Below, piece by piece: positions 1 through 8,436 of a DNA stretch of 64,000 bases. A program made the translations under genes and the position numbers. Positions within the stretch are counted from its first letter, which is position 1. Each line of letters opens with the position of its first letter. The notes beneath the pieces are model-generated. The model was given only the letters and a program-made list of their open reading frames with translations. It made no database searches and was not told the origin of the DNA. The DNA comes from Sulfitobacter pontiacus (GTDB taxonomy: Bacteria; Pseudomonadota; Alphaproteobacteria; Rhodobacterales; Rhodobacteraceae). The DNA is taken from positions 434,001 to 498,000 of the forward strand of contig NZ_CP160849.1 in assembly GCF_040790665.1 (NCBI RefSeq). The letters are read 5' to 3'.

Positions 1-124
1 GGTCATACCGCGCACTCGGTCTCGGCAGTAGTATTCGGTAAGAACAGATCGCGAATGTGCGGCAAAGCGTGTGGCAGACACATTTTAGAACTAAATCGCT
101 AGCATCCAAGTCTTTGAAAATAAA
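1..124. other. Left edge, no gene seen
   Basis: No convincing coding frame, RNA gene or repeat is visible between the window edge and the tRNA. It may be the upstream or downstream flank of a gene outside the window. Confidence 0.4.
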
Positions 125-198
125 TGGAGGCGAGTAGGAGAATCGAACTCCTGTACACGGATTTGCAATCCGCTGCGTAACCACTCCGCCAACTCGCC
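125..198 (-). tRNA. tRNA-Cys (GCA)
   Basis: Read on the minus strand, a 74-nt cloverleaf starts GGCGAGT and ends ACTCGCC-T-CCA, giving a perfect 7-bp acceptor stem, a U discriminator and an encoded CCA. The anticodon arm is GCGGA-TTGCAAA-TCCGT, so the anticodon is GCA (plus-strand positions 164-166), which decodes Cys. The T arm (AGGAG/CTCCT around TTCGATT) is intact. It lies downstream of the proB-like gene and its terminator. Confidence 0.95.
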
Positions 199-291
199 TC
201 GGCCGCGATGACGCGGCTGGCACATGGGCCACTGGCCCCTATGCGTTTGGCGCTTATCCCGATTTTCTGGGGAAATGTCTAGCCCAGTTTA

Positions 292-324
292 AAGCAAAAC
301 GGCGGGAAAAATATCTCCCGCCGT
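292..324 (-). terminator. Rho-independent terminator of the proB-like gene
   Basis: On the minus strand a 9-bp perfect stem ACGGCGGGA/TCCCGCCGT (316-324 with 299-307), loop of 8, is followed by TTTGCTTT. It begins 12 nt after the stop codon of the proB-like gene. Confidence 0.8.
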
Positions 325-335
325 GAAATGGTCAA

Positions 336-1496
336 TTACAGGGAAATGACGGGCTTGTCGTCTTCTTCGGGCGCGTCGAGCTGCAGGTGGTGATCTTCGA
401 GGATCAGGATGTTTTCCGCCCCCACAACCGCGCTTTTGGTTTTGTAGCCGATGACGTCTTCGATCTCCATCTCGGGGTTACGCGCCATCAGGATCGTCTC
501 TTCGGACGAGAAGTTGGTCAGCCCGCGGGCGAACTCGTTCCCCTGCTCGTCATAGACGTGAAGCACATCACCTTTAGAGAATTCGCCCTGAATCGACACC
601 AGATCATCACGCTGCAAGCCGCGCTCCTTGGCGGTGATCGCGCGGACAGCCTCGTCCGTGACGACCAGCGTTCCGGCAACCTGCAAACGGTTGCTCAGCC
701 AGATCATCAGCGGCGACGCCGCCTTGGCCGACGCCAGACAACGGGTGTGGCGGCGTTCGTTGTTCAGCACCGAGGAAATCGGGCGTTCGATGATACCGTC
801 GGCGATGATCGTCTCGACACCGGCGTTCTGTGCCATATTGGCCGCCAGCATCTTGGTCAGCATGCCGCCGCTGCCCAATTCGCTGATGCTTTTGGTGGAT
901 TCGAGGTGTTCGGACACGTCTTCGATTTCCTCGATGAACTGGGCACCGGGTTCGGAGGGGTCACGGTCATACAGGCCTTCGACGCTGGTCAGGATGATCA
1001 GGTGATCGGCCTCGACCATCTGGGCCACCTTGGCGGAAAGACGGTCATTGTCGCCCACTTTCAGGTCGCGTGTGGCGATGGAATCGTTCTCATTGATGAT
1101 GGGCAGGATCTGGTTTTCAAACAGCCGCAGCATGGTGTTCTTGATGTTCAGAAAGCGGCGACGCTCTTCCATGTCTTCGACGGTCACCAGCATTTGCGCC
1201 ACGTCAAAGTTGTATTCATTCGCAACCTGACGGTAGGCGTTCATCAGCAGGGGCTGACCACAGGCGGCCGCCGCTTGCTTGTCCAGAATACCGGCCTCTT
1301 CGGGGCGTTTCCCGATCATGTTCAGGCCAAGCGCGACCGAGCCTGACGAGGTCAGGATGATCTCGTATCCCTGGTCCTGAAGGTCCCCCAAATCCGCCAT
1401 GAGACCGTTCATGAAAGCATAGCGCAATGTCAGCTTTTCTTCATTGGCCAACAGGCTGGATCCGATTTTAACGACGATACGTTTCTTCTTGGACAC
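336..1496 (-). CDS. proB: Glutamate 5-kinase, stand-alone ProB-type
   Basis: Glutamate 5-kinase phosphorylates L-glutamate in the first step of proline synthesis (cytoplasm). The 386-residue protein has the amino-acid kinase fold (residues about 6-255) with VVKIGSSLL, the NENDS motif and GSGGMLTK near the nucleotide site, then a C-terminal PUA domain (about 275-355), the usual ProB architecture. The start is GTG at 1496, preceded by GGAGA; the SD can form a small GGAG-AAGT-CTCC hairpin. It is not next to obgE or proA, the usual partners in this group, and the acidic tail after the PUA domain is unusual. It may be a second, specialised copy (for example osmotic proline synthesis); this is inference. 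Confidence 0.88.
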   Translation of the reverse strand: MSKKKRIVVKIGSSLLANEEKLTLRYAFMNGLMADLGDLQDQGYEIILTSSGSVALGLNMIGKRPEEAGILDKQAAAACGQPLLMNAYRQVANEYNFDVAQMLVTVEDMEERRRFLNIKNTMLRLFENQILPIINENDSIATRDLKVGDNDRLSAKVAQMVEADHLIILTSVEGLYDRDPSEPGAQFIEEIEDVSEHLESTKSISELGSGGMLTKMLAANMAQNAGVETIIADGIIERPISSVLNNERRHTRCLASAKAASPLMIWLSNRLQVAGTLVVTDEAVRAITAKERGLQRDDLVSIQGEFSKGDVLHVYDEQGNEFARGLTNFSSEETILMARNPEMEIEDVIGYKTKSAVVGAENILILEDHHLQLDAPEEDDKPVISL

Positions 1497-1589
1497 GGGG
1501 AGACTTCTCCGGTTTATTGTTAAATTTCAACGCGTCATCCCGCGCGACACAGAATGCCGCAACGCAGAAAAACGCTGTGATTCGGGGAT

Positions 1590-1619
1590 GTATAACATGT
1601 GGACACCAAGCATTTGCAA
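1590..1619 (-). promoter_or_regulatory. Candidate promoter of the proB-like gene
   Basis: On the minus strand TTGCAA (1614-1619) and TTATAC (1590-1595) are separated by 18 nt, about 95 nt upstream of the GTG start. This is a pattern match only. Confidence 0.4.
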
Positions 1620-1653
1620 CCGCCAAGCTAGGGCGCGCGGGATTACGCCACGC

Positions 1654-2097
1654 TCAGGCCGTGGTTTTCAGCCCTTCTAGCGCGGTACGGGTCGCGGCGG
1701 GAATCTCGGTCGGGCGGTGGTCGTCGCGGTTTACATAGACATGCACAAAGAACCCTTCGGCAGAGGCGTTTTCCTCGTCGTTCCGGAACAGGCCCAACTC
1801 CATCCGGACGGAGCTTTTGCCAAGCTGCGCCACCCGCAGCCCCGCTGTCACGCGGTCGGGGAAGGCCATCTCTCCGAAATAGCGGCAACCGGTTTCCACG
1901 ACGAGCCCGAAGGCGGGGCTGGTCTGCGGGTCCAGCAGCCCCCGTTCGATCAGCCAGCCGTTTACGGCCGTGTCAAACAGCGCATAGTGCACGACGTTGT
2001 TCATATGCCCATAGGTGTCATTGTCGTTCCATCGCGTCTGCAAAGGATAGAAGTCCGCGAAATCGGCACGGGTGGCGGCAGGTGCGCGGGCGGCCAT
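1654..2097 (-). CDS. Acyl-CoA thioesterase, hot-dog fold (4HBT/YbgC type)
   Basis: A 147-residue single hot-dog domain protein. The N-terminal segment TRWNDNDTYGHMNNVVHY is the classical 4-hydroxybenzoyl-CoA thioesterase/FadM signature, with the Asp expected at the active site. Such enzymes hydrolyse acyl-CoA thioesters in the cytoplasm; the substrate cannot be read from sequence. The ATG at 2097 is preferred: the codon two positions upstream is TTG, and GAGG lies upstream on the minus strand. The start overlaps the stop of the iron alcohol dehydrogenase gene by one base (TAATG), so the two are probably co-translated. Confidence 0.85.
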   Translation of the reverse strand: MAARAPAATRADFADFYPLQTRWNDNDTYGHMNNVVHYALFDTAVNGWLIERGLLDPQTSPAFGLVVETGCRYFGEMAFPDRVTAGLRVAQLGKSSVRMELGLFRNDEENASAEGFFVHVYVNRDDHRPTEIPAATRTALEGLKTTA

Positions 2098-3257
2098 TAC
2101 CAAGCCGCCTCGTAGATTGCCTGAGCATCGGCCTGTGTCACCTCGCGCGGGTTGTTCACAAGCAGACGGGCCTGCACCATCGCGTCTTCGGCCATCTTGG
2201 GGATCGCGGACCGGGGGATATCGACATCGCGCAAGCGCGGCGGCAGCCCAATCCGCTTGGATAGATCCGTCAGCGCATCAACGAAGGCGGCGGTGCGGGC
2301 CTGACCGCCTTCGACTTCTGCCAGGTCGGGGAAGGCATCGGCAGCGATCTCGGCATAGACACTGCCCGCTTGGGGCGCGTTGAAACGCAGCACGTGGGGC
2401 AGCACCAGCGCGTTGGACAGCCCGTGCGGGATATGGAAGGTGCCACCGATGGGATAGGCCAGCGCGTGTACCGCCGCGACGGGGGCATTGGCAAAGGCTT
2501 GCCCCGCCAGCATCGACCCCAGCAACATCGCGCCGCGGGCCTCCAGGTTGCTGCCATCCGCGACGACGGTTTCGATATTGGCCCCCAGCAGGCGCAGCGC
2601 CTCGCGGGCAAGTAGCTTGGACACAGGGTTGTTGTTGGCATTGACCGAGGCATAGGATTCGATCGCGTGCACCATCGCGTCAACGCCTGTGGCCGCGGTG
2701 ATCGACGCGGGCAGACCGACGGTCAGGGAGGCGTCCAGAATGGCCATATCAGGCAGGATCACGGGCGAGGAGACGCCGCGCTTTTCCTCTGCCCCGACGG
2801 TGATGATCGACACGGGCGTGACCTCTGACCCGGTGCCAGCGGTGGTAGGAACCAACACCAGCGGCAGGCGCGGCCCCTTGGCCTGCCCTACACCCCAAGC
2901 GGCATCCAGATCCTCGTCAGAGCCAAGCAAAAGCGCCACAAGCTTGGCCACATCCTGCGATGACCCGCCACCAAAGCCGATGACTCCGGTCGCCCCCGCG
3001 CTGCGCCCTGCCTCTACCGCGCGCATCAATGTCTCGCGCGAGGGGTCGGCCTCTACATCATCAAAGACGGTGACCTGATGACCGGCTTTCTCAAGCGCAT
3101 CGATGCAAGGGTCGCACAGGCCAAGTTTGCGCAAACCGGGGTCGGTGATCAACAGGCACGTCTTGCCCAGCAACCCGCCTGCCAGCGCGGCGATACGCAC
3201 GGCGGCCCCGTTTTCGAATACGACGGATTTTGTGGTGTTGAATACAAAAGGGTTCAT
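2097..3257 (-). CDS. Iron-containing alcohol dehydrogenase
   Basis: Group III (Fe-dependent) alcohol dehydrogenase, 386 residues, oxidising or reducing an alcohol/aldehyde pair with NAD(P). Visible motifs are the nucleotide-binding GFGGGSSQDVAK, the PTTAGTGSEVT block, and the metal-site histidines in AMVHAIESY and IPHGLSNALVLPHVL. The frame is open 20 codons further upstream, but ATG at 3257 begins the conserved start MNPFVFNTTKS and has GGAGAGG in front of it. It is coupled to the downstream thioesterase gene. An oxidoreductase plus thioesterase pair suggests alcohol/aldehyde or acyl metabolism, but the substrate is unknown. Confidence 0.9.
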   Translation of the reverse strand: MNPFVFNTTKSVVFENGAAVRIAALAGGLLGKTCLLITDPGLRKLGLCDPCIDALEKAGHQVTVFDDVEADPSRETLMRAVEAGRSAGATGVIGFGGGSSQDVAKLVALLLGSDEDLDAAWGVGQAKGPRLPLVLVPTTAGTGSEVTPVSIITVGAEEKRGVSSPVILPDMAILDASLTVGLPASITAATGVDAMVHAIESYASVNANNNPVSKLLAREALRLLGANIETVVADGSNLEARGAMLLGSMLAGQAFANAPVAAVHALAYPIGGTFHIPHGLSNALVLPHVLRFNAPQAGSVYAEIAADAFPDLAEVEGGQARTAAFVDALTDLSKRIGLPPRLRDVDIPRSAIPKMAEDAMVQARLLVNNPREVTQADAQAIYEAAW

Positions 3258-3348
3258 ATGCCCGCGCCTCTCCCATAGCTGGCTGCAGCGTTCCTCCGCG
3301 CTGCGACTTGGGGGCATTAAAGGGAATTATCCCGCACGCGCATAGCCG

Positions 3349-3501
3349 TTATTTCGGTTTCTTTTTTCGCTCTGCGAAACTGCGGGAAGAGCCTGGCCCG
3401 CCACGCAACAAATGTGCATAACCACCCTGCGCGATTGGGTTTTTCGACGCGGCATCCAGCGTCTGCGTGGATAAATCGGGCGCGTTTGACACATCAGACA
3501 A
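3349..3501 (-). CDS. Possible 50-residue small protein after ptsP
   Basis: Small open frame between the ptsP stop and the alcohol dehydrogenase, too short for standard ORF calls. From a TTG at 3501 (AAGGG 9 nt upstream) it would start MSDVSNAPDLSTQTLDAASK and end FAERKKKPK at a TAA. A GTG at 3492 is a second possible start. The composition (polar N-terminus, Gly-rich centre, Lys/Arg-rich end) and third-position GC bias look protein-like, and the reading frame stays open into the ptsP 3' end. I do not recognise a family. It could be a ptsP-coupled small basic protein or chance; conservation would decide. Confidence 0.4.
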   Translation of the reverse strand: MSDVSNAPDLSTQTLDAASKNPIAQGGYAHLLRGGPGSSRSFAERKKKPK

Positions 3502-3514
3502 GCCGTCAGGCCCT

Positions 3515-5776
3515 TCAGGGCAAGCGGCGGACTTCGTTGGTCTGGCTGCGCAGATACTCCATCACCGCGGGACGTACCGATTGATCCCCGCGATCACGTG
3601 CGGCATGGATCACCTCGCGGATTTCCCCCAGATCAGAGCGGTGCAACATGCTTTTGACCGGCCCGATGGACGCGGGACGCATGGACAGCGTTGTGATCCC
3701 GATGGCAGCAAAGCACAGCGCCTCTATGGGGCGGCCCGCATCCTCGCCACAGAATGACAGTGGCGTACCGGTTTCGCGGCAACGGTCTACGATGTTCTCT
3801 AGGAAGGTCAGGAAGCTGACGTTCAACGTGTCATAGCGGCGGCGCACCAGCTCGTTCTCGCGGTCGGCGGCAAAGAAGAACTGCTTAAGATCGTTGCCCC
3901 CGATCGACAGGAATTCGACCTCTTCGAAGAACTTCGTCGGGGCAAAGGCCAGCGATGGGGTCTCGAGCATCGCGCCAACTTCGATTTGCGACGGCAGCAC
4001 ATGGCCCAAGCGCGCCTCGCGGGCGAGCGTCTTATCCATCTCGGCACGGGCGGCGCGGTATTCTTCGAACTGCGCGACAAAGGGGAACATCACCGACAGG
4101 GGGCGCCCGTTCGCCGCACGGATCAACGCCTGCAACTGCATCCGCATCATGCCCGGCTTGTCCAGCCCGACACGGATCGCACGCCAGCCCAAAGCGGGGT
4201 TCGGTTCGTCGTTGGGCTTCATATAGGGCAGCACCTTGTCCGACCCGATATCCAACGTCCGGAACACCACACGTTTACCCGACGCGGCATCCAACACACG
4301 GCTATACAGCGCGGACAGCTCCGACCGTTTCGGCATCTGGCTGCGCACAAGGAATTGAAGCTCCGTGCGGAACAGCCCCACCCCTTCGGCCCCTGACCCG
4401 TCAAGCGAGGGAAGATCCGCCATGAGACCCGCATTCATATGCAGCCCGACCCGCGTGCCGCATTTGGTGATCGCCGGTTTGTCGCGGATCGACGCATAGC
4501 GTTCCTGCGCCTCGGCCTGCATCGCGATTTTGTCGCGGAAGGCAGAAGCAACGGTTTCCTCGGGGCGCAGATGCACCACGCCCTGTTCGCCATCCACCAT
4601 GATCCGGTCGCCGTTCAGCGCATCATTGGTCACGCGGCTGGCGTGGACGATCAGCGGGATCGCCAGCGCCCGCGCGACAATCGCGGCATGGCTGCCAACC
4701 GACCCGCCCTCCAGCACGATACCGCGCAGGGAGCGGCCGTATTCCAACAGCTCAGCCGGTCCGATGTTGCGCGCCACCAGAATAGGGTCGGTGGGCATCT
4801 CGGCCCCCGTGTTCGACCCCTGCCCTGTCAGAATGCGCAGCAAGCGATTGCTGAGGTCATCCAGATCGGACAGACGTTCGCGCAGATAGGCGTCGGCGGC
4901 CTGCCCCATACGGGCGCGCGCCAGAGATTGCTCTTTCTCGACAGCCGCTTCGGCAGACAGGCCACGGCCGATGTCTTCCTCCATCCGGCGCAACCAGCCT
5001 TTGGAGTTGGCGAACATCCGATAGGCTTCAAGCACCTGTTGCTGGTCCTTGTCTCCCCCCGCCATCGCCATCATCTGATCCACGCTGACGCGCAAATCAT
5101 CGACCGCCTCGTTCAGACGCGCGGTTTCGCTGGCAGGATCGTCGGCCACAAGCTTTGACACGACGACGCGCGGCTCGTGCAGCCAGACGTGGCCTTCGGC
5201 AACGCCCTCTTGCGCCACGGTGCCGCGGATCAGAACCGCCTGACTGTGCCGCGCCGACATCGCGGCACCCTCGCCGACAAAGGCCCCTAGCTCGGTCATT
5301 TCGGCCAGCACCATGGCGACCACTTCCAGCGCATAGACCTCGTCAGCCGAGAATTCCCGCGCAGCTTTGGATTGTACGACCAGAACGCCCAGCATCTCGC
5401 CTAAGCGCTGCACCGGTATGCCCAGAAAGCTTGAATACAGCTCTTCGCCCGTTTCCGGCATAAAGCGGAAACCGGGGGCCTGCGGGGCATTTGGCGTGTT
5501 GATAATGCGCTTGCGTTTGGCGACGCGCCCGACCAGCCCCTCGCCCATCTTCATGCGCGTCTCGTGGACCGCATCGGCCTTCAGCCCTTCGGTCGCGCAA
5601 AGTTCCAGCGTGTCTTCATCGCGGAACAGGTAGATAGAACAGACCTCGCAACCCATAGAGGACGCGATCAGATGCGTGATCTTGTCCAGCCGCGCCTGCC
5701 CTGCATCATCACTGGCCATGGCATCGCGTAGGCGACCCAACAGCTTGCGGCTTTCTGTCTCTATCCCATCAGCCAT
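3515..5776 (-). CDS. ptsP: PEP-protein phosphotransferase PtsP (EI-Ntr)
   Basis: Enzyme I of the nitrogen-related phosphotransferase system; it autophosphorylates from phosphoenolpyruvate and passes phosphate to NPr and EIIA-Ntr. The 753-residue protein has an N-terminal GAF domain (about 25-165), the phospho-histidine domain with GGSVGSHAAIVARA (His about 363), and a PEP-utilising TIM barrel with GAEGVGLFRTE and a C-terminal FCGEDAG catalytic Cys. Length and order match PtsP rather than the sugar EI, which lacks GAF. It follows lysC on the same strand, an arrangement common in alphaproteobacteria. In EI-Ntr proteins the GAF domain senses glutamine/2-oxoglutarate; that role here is by family. 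Confidence 0.95.
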   Translation of the reverse strand: MADGIETESRKLLGRLRDAMASDDAGQARLDKITHLIASSMGCEVCSIYLFRDEDTLELCATEGLKADAVHETRMKMGEGLVGRVAKRKRIINTPNAPQAPGFRFMPETGEELYSSFLGIPVQRLGEMLGVLVVQSKAAREFSADEVYALEVVAMVLAEMTELGAFVGEGAAMSARHSQAVLIRGTVAQEGVAEGHVWLHEPRVVVSKLVADDPASETARLNEAVDDLRVSVDQMMAMAGGDKDQQQVLEAYRMFANSKGWLRRMEEDIGRGLSAEAAVEKEQSLARARMGQAADAYLRERLSDLDDLSNRLLRILTGQGSNTGAEMPTDPILVARNIGPAELLEYGRSLRGIVLEGGSVGSHAAIVARALAIPLIVHASRVTNDALNGDRIMVDGEQGVVHLRPEETVASAFRDKIAMQAEAQERYASIRDKPAITKCGTRVGLHMNAGLMADLPSLDGSGAEGVGLFRTELQFLVRSQMPKRSELSALYSRVLDAASGKRVVFRTLDIGSDKVLPYMKPNDEPNPALGWRAIRVGLDKPGMMRMQLQALIRAANGRPLSVMFPFVAQFEEYRAARAEMDKTLAREARLGHVLPSQIEVGAMLETPSLAFAPTKFFEEVEFLSIGGNDLKQFFFAADRENELVRRRYDTLNVSFLTFLENIVDRCRETGTPLSFCGEDAGRPIEALCFAAIGITTLSMRPASIGPVKSMLHRSDLGEIREVIHAARDRGDQSVRPAVMEYLRSQTNEVRRLP

Positions 5777-5874
5777 GTGATCATTTCCCCCCGGCGATGC
5801 CAGCTTAGATCACAGGCGTCCCAAAATTGAAACGCCTGATATCATTGACATCTATCATCTGCTCCCCGAGGCCG

Positions 5875-5917
5875 GAAGATGCGTTTTCCCCTGTTGCGGG
5901 AAAACGCTGTGATCTTC
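5875..5917 (-). other. Strong hairpin between lysC and ptsP
   Basis: A perfect 10-bp stem GCGTTTTCCC/GGGAAAACGC (5881-5890 with 5898-5907, loop 7) is extended by GAAGAT/ATCTTC across a 4-nt bulge. It lies just after the lysC stop. No T-run follows on either strand, so it may be an RNA processing or stability element, or a weak terminator partly insulating ptsP. Confidence 0.6.
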
Positions 5918-5937
5918 GCAGGTGGGGTGCCCGGGAA

Positions 5938-7176
5938 TTAGGCGGGTTTGTCCAGCTCGAACGCGTCATGCAGCGCCTGAACGGCCAGCTCCATGTATTT
6001 GCGGTCGATCAGAACAGAGATTTTGATCTCGGAGGTGGTGATGACCTTGATGTTCACACCCTCGTTCGACAACACCTGAAACATCTTCGCCGCAACGCCG
6101 GTGTGGCTGCGCATGCCGATCCCCACGACCGACACTTTCGCCACATCGGTATCCGCGATCAGATCGTCGAAATTCAGCTCGCCCGATTTTTTCGCGGCAT
6201 CAATCGCGACTTCCGCGCGTTTGATCTGATCGACGGGGCAGGACCACGTCATATCGGTGCGCCCCTCTTCCGAGATGTTCTGAACGATCATATCGACGTT
6301 CACGCCACCATCGCTGAGTGCGGTGAAGATCGCGGCGGCAATGCCGGGGCGATCCGCGACCGAAACCAGCGTCATCTTTGCTTCGTCACGCGAAAACGCG
6401 ATACCGGATACTACATTGCTTTCCATAATTTCCTCCTCGGCGCAGACCAGCGTTCCAGCCTCGTCTGATTGTTCCTCAAAACTGCTCAGCACGCGCAGCT
6501 TGACCTTGTACCGCATGGCCAGTTCGACCGACCGGGTTTGCAGCACCTTGGCCCCCAGCGACGCCAGTTCCAGCATTTCTTCAAAGGCGATCTTGTCGAG
6601 CTTGCGCGCCTTGGCGCTCACCCGCGGGTCGGTGGTATAGACCCCGTCCACATCGGTGTAGATATCGCAACGCTCTGCATCAAAGGCAGCGGCAAACGCA
6701 ACGGCGGTGGTGTCCGACCCGCCACGCCCCAGCGTGGTGATCCGGCCCTCGGGGGAAACGCCCTGAAAGCCCGCGACAACCGCGACGCGCATGCCTTCGT
6801 CGAATTTCGCCATGATGTTTGCAGGCGGAATTTCCTCGATCCGGGCCGAGGAATGCGCGGAGGTCGTCTTGACCGGCACTTGCCAGCCTTGCCAACTGCG
6901 CGCCGGTACGTCCATTTCCTGCAAGGTCAGCGCCATCAGGCCCGCGGTGACATTCTCGCCCGAGGAGACGACAGCGTCATATTCGCGCGCGTCATATAGC
7001 GGAGAGGTTTCGTTCACCCAGCCGACCAGCTCGTTCGTCTTTCCCGACATGGCGGAAACGATGACGATCACGTCATAGCCCTTGGCCACTTCGACGCCCA
7101 CGCGTTTGGCCGCGCGGCGGATACGGTCCAAGGTGGCCACCGACGTGCCACCAAACTTCATCACCAGAACAGGCAT
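5938..7176 (-). CDS. lysC: Aspartate kinase
   Basis: Aspartokinase phosphorylates L-aspartate, the entry to Lys, Thr, Met and diaminopimelate synthesis. The 412-residue protein has the kinase motif KFGGTSVA at residues 7-14, the GRGGSDTTAVA substrate/ATP loop, and two ACT regulatory domains in the last 150 residues (VADRPGIAAAIF and VVGIGMRSHTGVAAKMFQ). This is the usual lysine/threonine feedback-regulated, monofunctional class. The ATG at 7176 has GGGGGA just upstream. It heads the lysC-ptsP pair. Confidence 0.96.
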   Translation of the reverse strand: MPVLVMKFGGTSVATLDRIRRAAKRVGVEVAKGYDVIVIVSAMSGKTNELVGWVNETSPLYDAREYDAVVSSGENVTAGLMALTLQEMDVPARSWQGWQVPVKTTSAHSSARIEEIPPANIMAKFDEGMRVAVVAGFQGVSPEGRITTLGRGGSDTTAVAFAAAFDAERCDIYTDVDGVYTTDPRVSAKARKLDKIAFEEMLELASLGAKVLQTRSVELAMRYKVKLRVLSSFEEQSDEAGTLVCAEEEIMESNVVSGIAFSRDEAKMTLVSVADRPGIAAAIFTALSDGGVNVDMIVQNISEEGRTDMTWSCPVDQIKRAEVAIDAAKKSGELNFDDLIADTDVAKVSVVGIGMRSHTGVAAKMFQVLSNEGVNIKVITTSEIKISVLIDRKYMELAVQALHDAFELDKPA

Positions 7177-7294
7177 ATGTCCCCCGTTGCAAAACTCCGG
7201 CGCGGTGTACGCGCAAGCGCCGCCCTTAGCAAGCCCGCAGGCCGCTGTCGTAACGCAGGGAAATTATGTGTGAACCGCAAGTTGCAAGGTAGCA

Positions 7295-7315
7295 GGGCGG
7301 GGTATCCGCCCGCCC
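7295..7315 (-). other. GC-rich hairpin upstream of lysC
   Basis: GGGCGGG (7295-7301) can pair with CCCGCCC (7309-7315) across a 7-nt loop. It sits between the DUF1178 stop and the lysC start. No T tract follows; it could be a weak terminator for the DUF1178 gene. Confidence 0.35.
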
Positions 7316-7338
7316 AAGGTCGCCTGCGCCCCCCCCGT

Positions 7339-7797
7339 CTATGACGTGGTGCGTTTGGCCCGAAACGGCAGCGGCGTCAGCGGGATACCCTCTTCGATCA
7401 GGGCGACGGCTTCGTCCAGACGCGCCTCGCCATAGATTGACCGGTCGGGCGCATCCCCGATGTGGATGGCACGGGCTTCACGCACGAAATCATCGCCCAC
7501 ATATTCCGAGGAGGTTTCGACCTCTTTGCGCAGCGCCTTCAGCGCCTCTTCCAACGCGCTTTGAGGCTTCGATAGCACCGGTACTGCGGCGTCCGGCTTT
7601 TGACCACCCTCACCGCGGTTCTCGCGGCGCTCACCGGTTGTGACACGGGGGGCCATCATGCCCTTGGTCACCTTGGTCGACCCACACAGCGCACAGGTCA
7701 GATGCCCCGCCTGCGCCAGCGCATCAAAGGCGGCGGCAGATTTGAACCAGCTTTCAAACTGGTGGTCTTGATCACATTTCAGCGAAAACTTGATCAT
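7339..7797 (-). CDS. DUF1178 family protein
   Basis: A 152-residue protein of the DUF1178 family, conserved in alphaproteobacteria and of unknown function. The N-terminus has a two-Cys motif pair (KCDQDHQFESWF and LTCALCG), a likely zinc ribbon, followed by a variable linker and a conserved C-terminal helix region with REARAIH and EEGIPLTPLPF. The start at 7797 (MIKFSLKC) is chosen because family members begin this way; an in-frame ATG five codons earlier abuts the GAGAGG sequence too closely. It sits between lysC and the Nudix gene on the same strand. Confidence 0.82.
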   Translation of the reverse strand: MIKFSLKCDQDHQFESWFKSAAAFDALAQAGHLTCALCGSTKVTKGMMAPRVTTGERRENRGEGGQKPDAAVPVLSKPQSALEEALKALRKEVETSSEYVGDDFVREARAIHIGDAPDRSIYGEARLDEAVALIEEGIPLTPLPFRAKRTTS

Positions 7798-7869
7798 CGC
7801 GCCCGCAGGCATCCTCTCGTCGTTAAGATATGTTAAAAATGGGGGCGCAAGCCGGTCCCGTCAAGCGGC

Positions 7870-8337
7870 TCAACTCCGCCCGCGCGGATCGAAGTCCCGG
7901 ATCATGCGCGCCAGCTCGGGTTCTGACACCATTTTGGCGGCCTTCTTGCGCGACATCCACTTGCGCCGCCGCTGGCCGGCTTCGGGGTATTTATCGGCGG
8001 TGATCTTGACCTCTACGGGATAGAGCATGGCCACCACCGGCAACATCTCTCCACCGTCCATTTCCTTTGTGTAGGAATAGACGCCAAGGCAGCCGCCCGT
8101 GACCCGCCCGCGCACGCCCGCTTCTTCCCATGCCTCGCGCGCGGCGGCGGCACCGGGGGTTTTGGCATCCATCGGCCAGCCTTTCGGCACAATCCAGCGT
8201 TTCGCCCCCCGAGACGTGATCAACAGCACCTGCACCTTGCCTTGGCGCACACGGTAACACAGCGCGGCGAACTGTGTTCGCACCTCTCCCTTGCGGGCAC
8301 CTTGCAGTGATATGGGCAGCTGTTTCATGCGGGGCAT
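7870..8337 (-). CDS. Nudix hydrolase
   Basis: Nudix-fold pyrophosphohydrolase of 155 residues. The Nudix box runs GWPMDAKTPGAAAA then REAWEEAGV; the REXXEEXG core needed for metal binding is intact, but the first Glu of the consensus is Lys. Members with PKGWP before the box resemble diphosphoinositol-polyphosphate/dinucleotide polyphosphate hydrolases; the substrate here is unknown. The ATG at 8337 has GGAG 5 nt upstream, which favours it over the upstream in-frame codon at 8364. It is divergent from modA. Confidence 0.85.
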   Translation of the reverse strand: MPRMKQLPISLQGARKGEVRTQFAALCYRVRQGKVQVLLITSRGAKRWIVPKGWPMDAKTPGAAAAREAWEEAGVRGRVTGGCLGVYSYTKEMDGGEMLPVVAMLYPVEVKITADKYPEAGQRRRKWMSRKKAAKMVSEPELARMIRDFDPRGRS

Positions 8338-8401
8338 TCTGTCTCCGGGGTGGTACGGCAACAAAAGCCTACCCGTGCCGTGATGACAAGACCAGTCGCC
8401 C

Positions 8402-8430
8402 TTGCACGCCCCTACGGCATGGCGGATACT
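8402..8430 (+). promoter_or_regulatory. Candidate modABC promoter
   Basis: TTGCAC (8402-8407) and GATACT (8425-8430) are spaced by 17 nt. If used, transcription would begin at or very near the modA ATG (8437), giving a nearly leaderless message. No clear ModE palindrome is seen. Confidence 0.3.
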
Positions 8431-8436
8431 GTGGGA

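Noticed and set aside
2270-2683. Open frame of 137 codons inside the iron alcohol dehydrogenase gene
   Set aside because: Same strand, different phase, Arg/Pro/Ser/Cys-rich shadow of the real gene.
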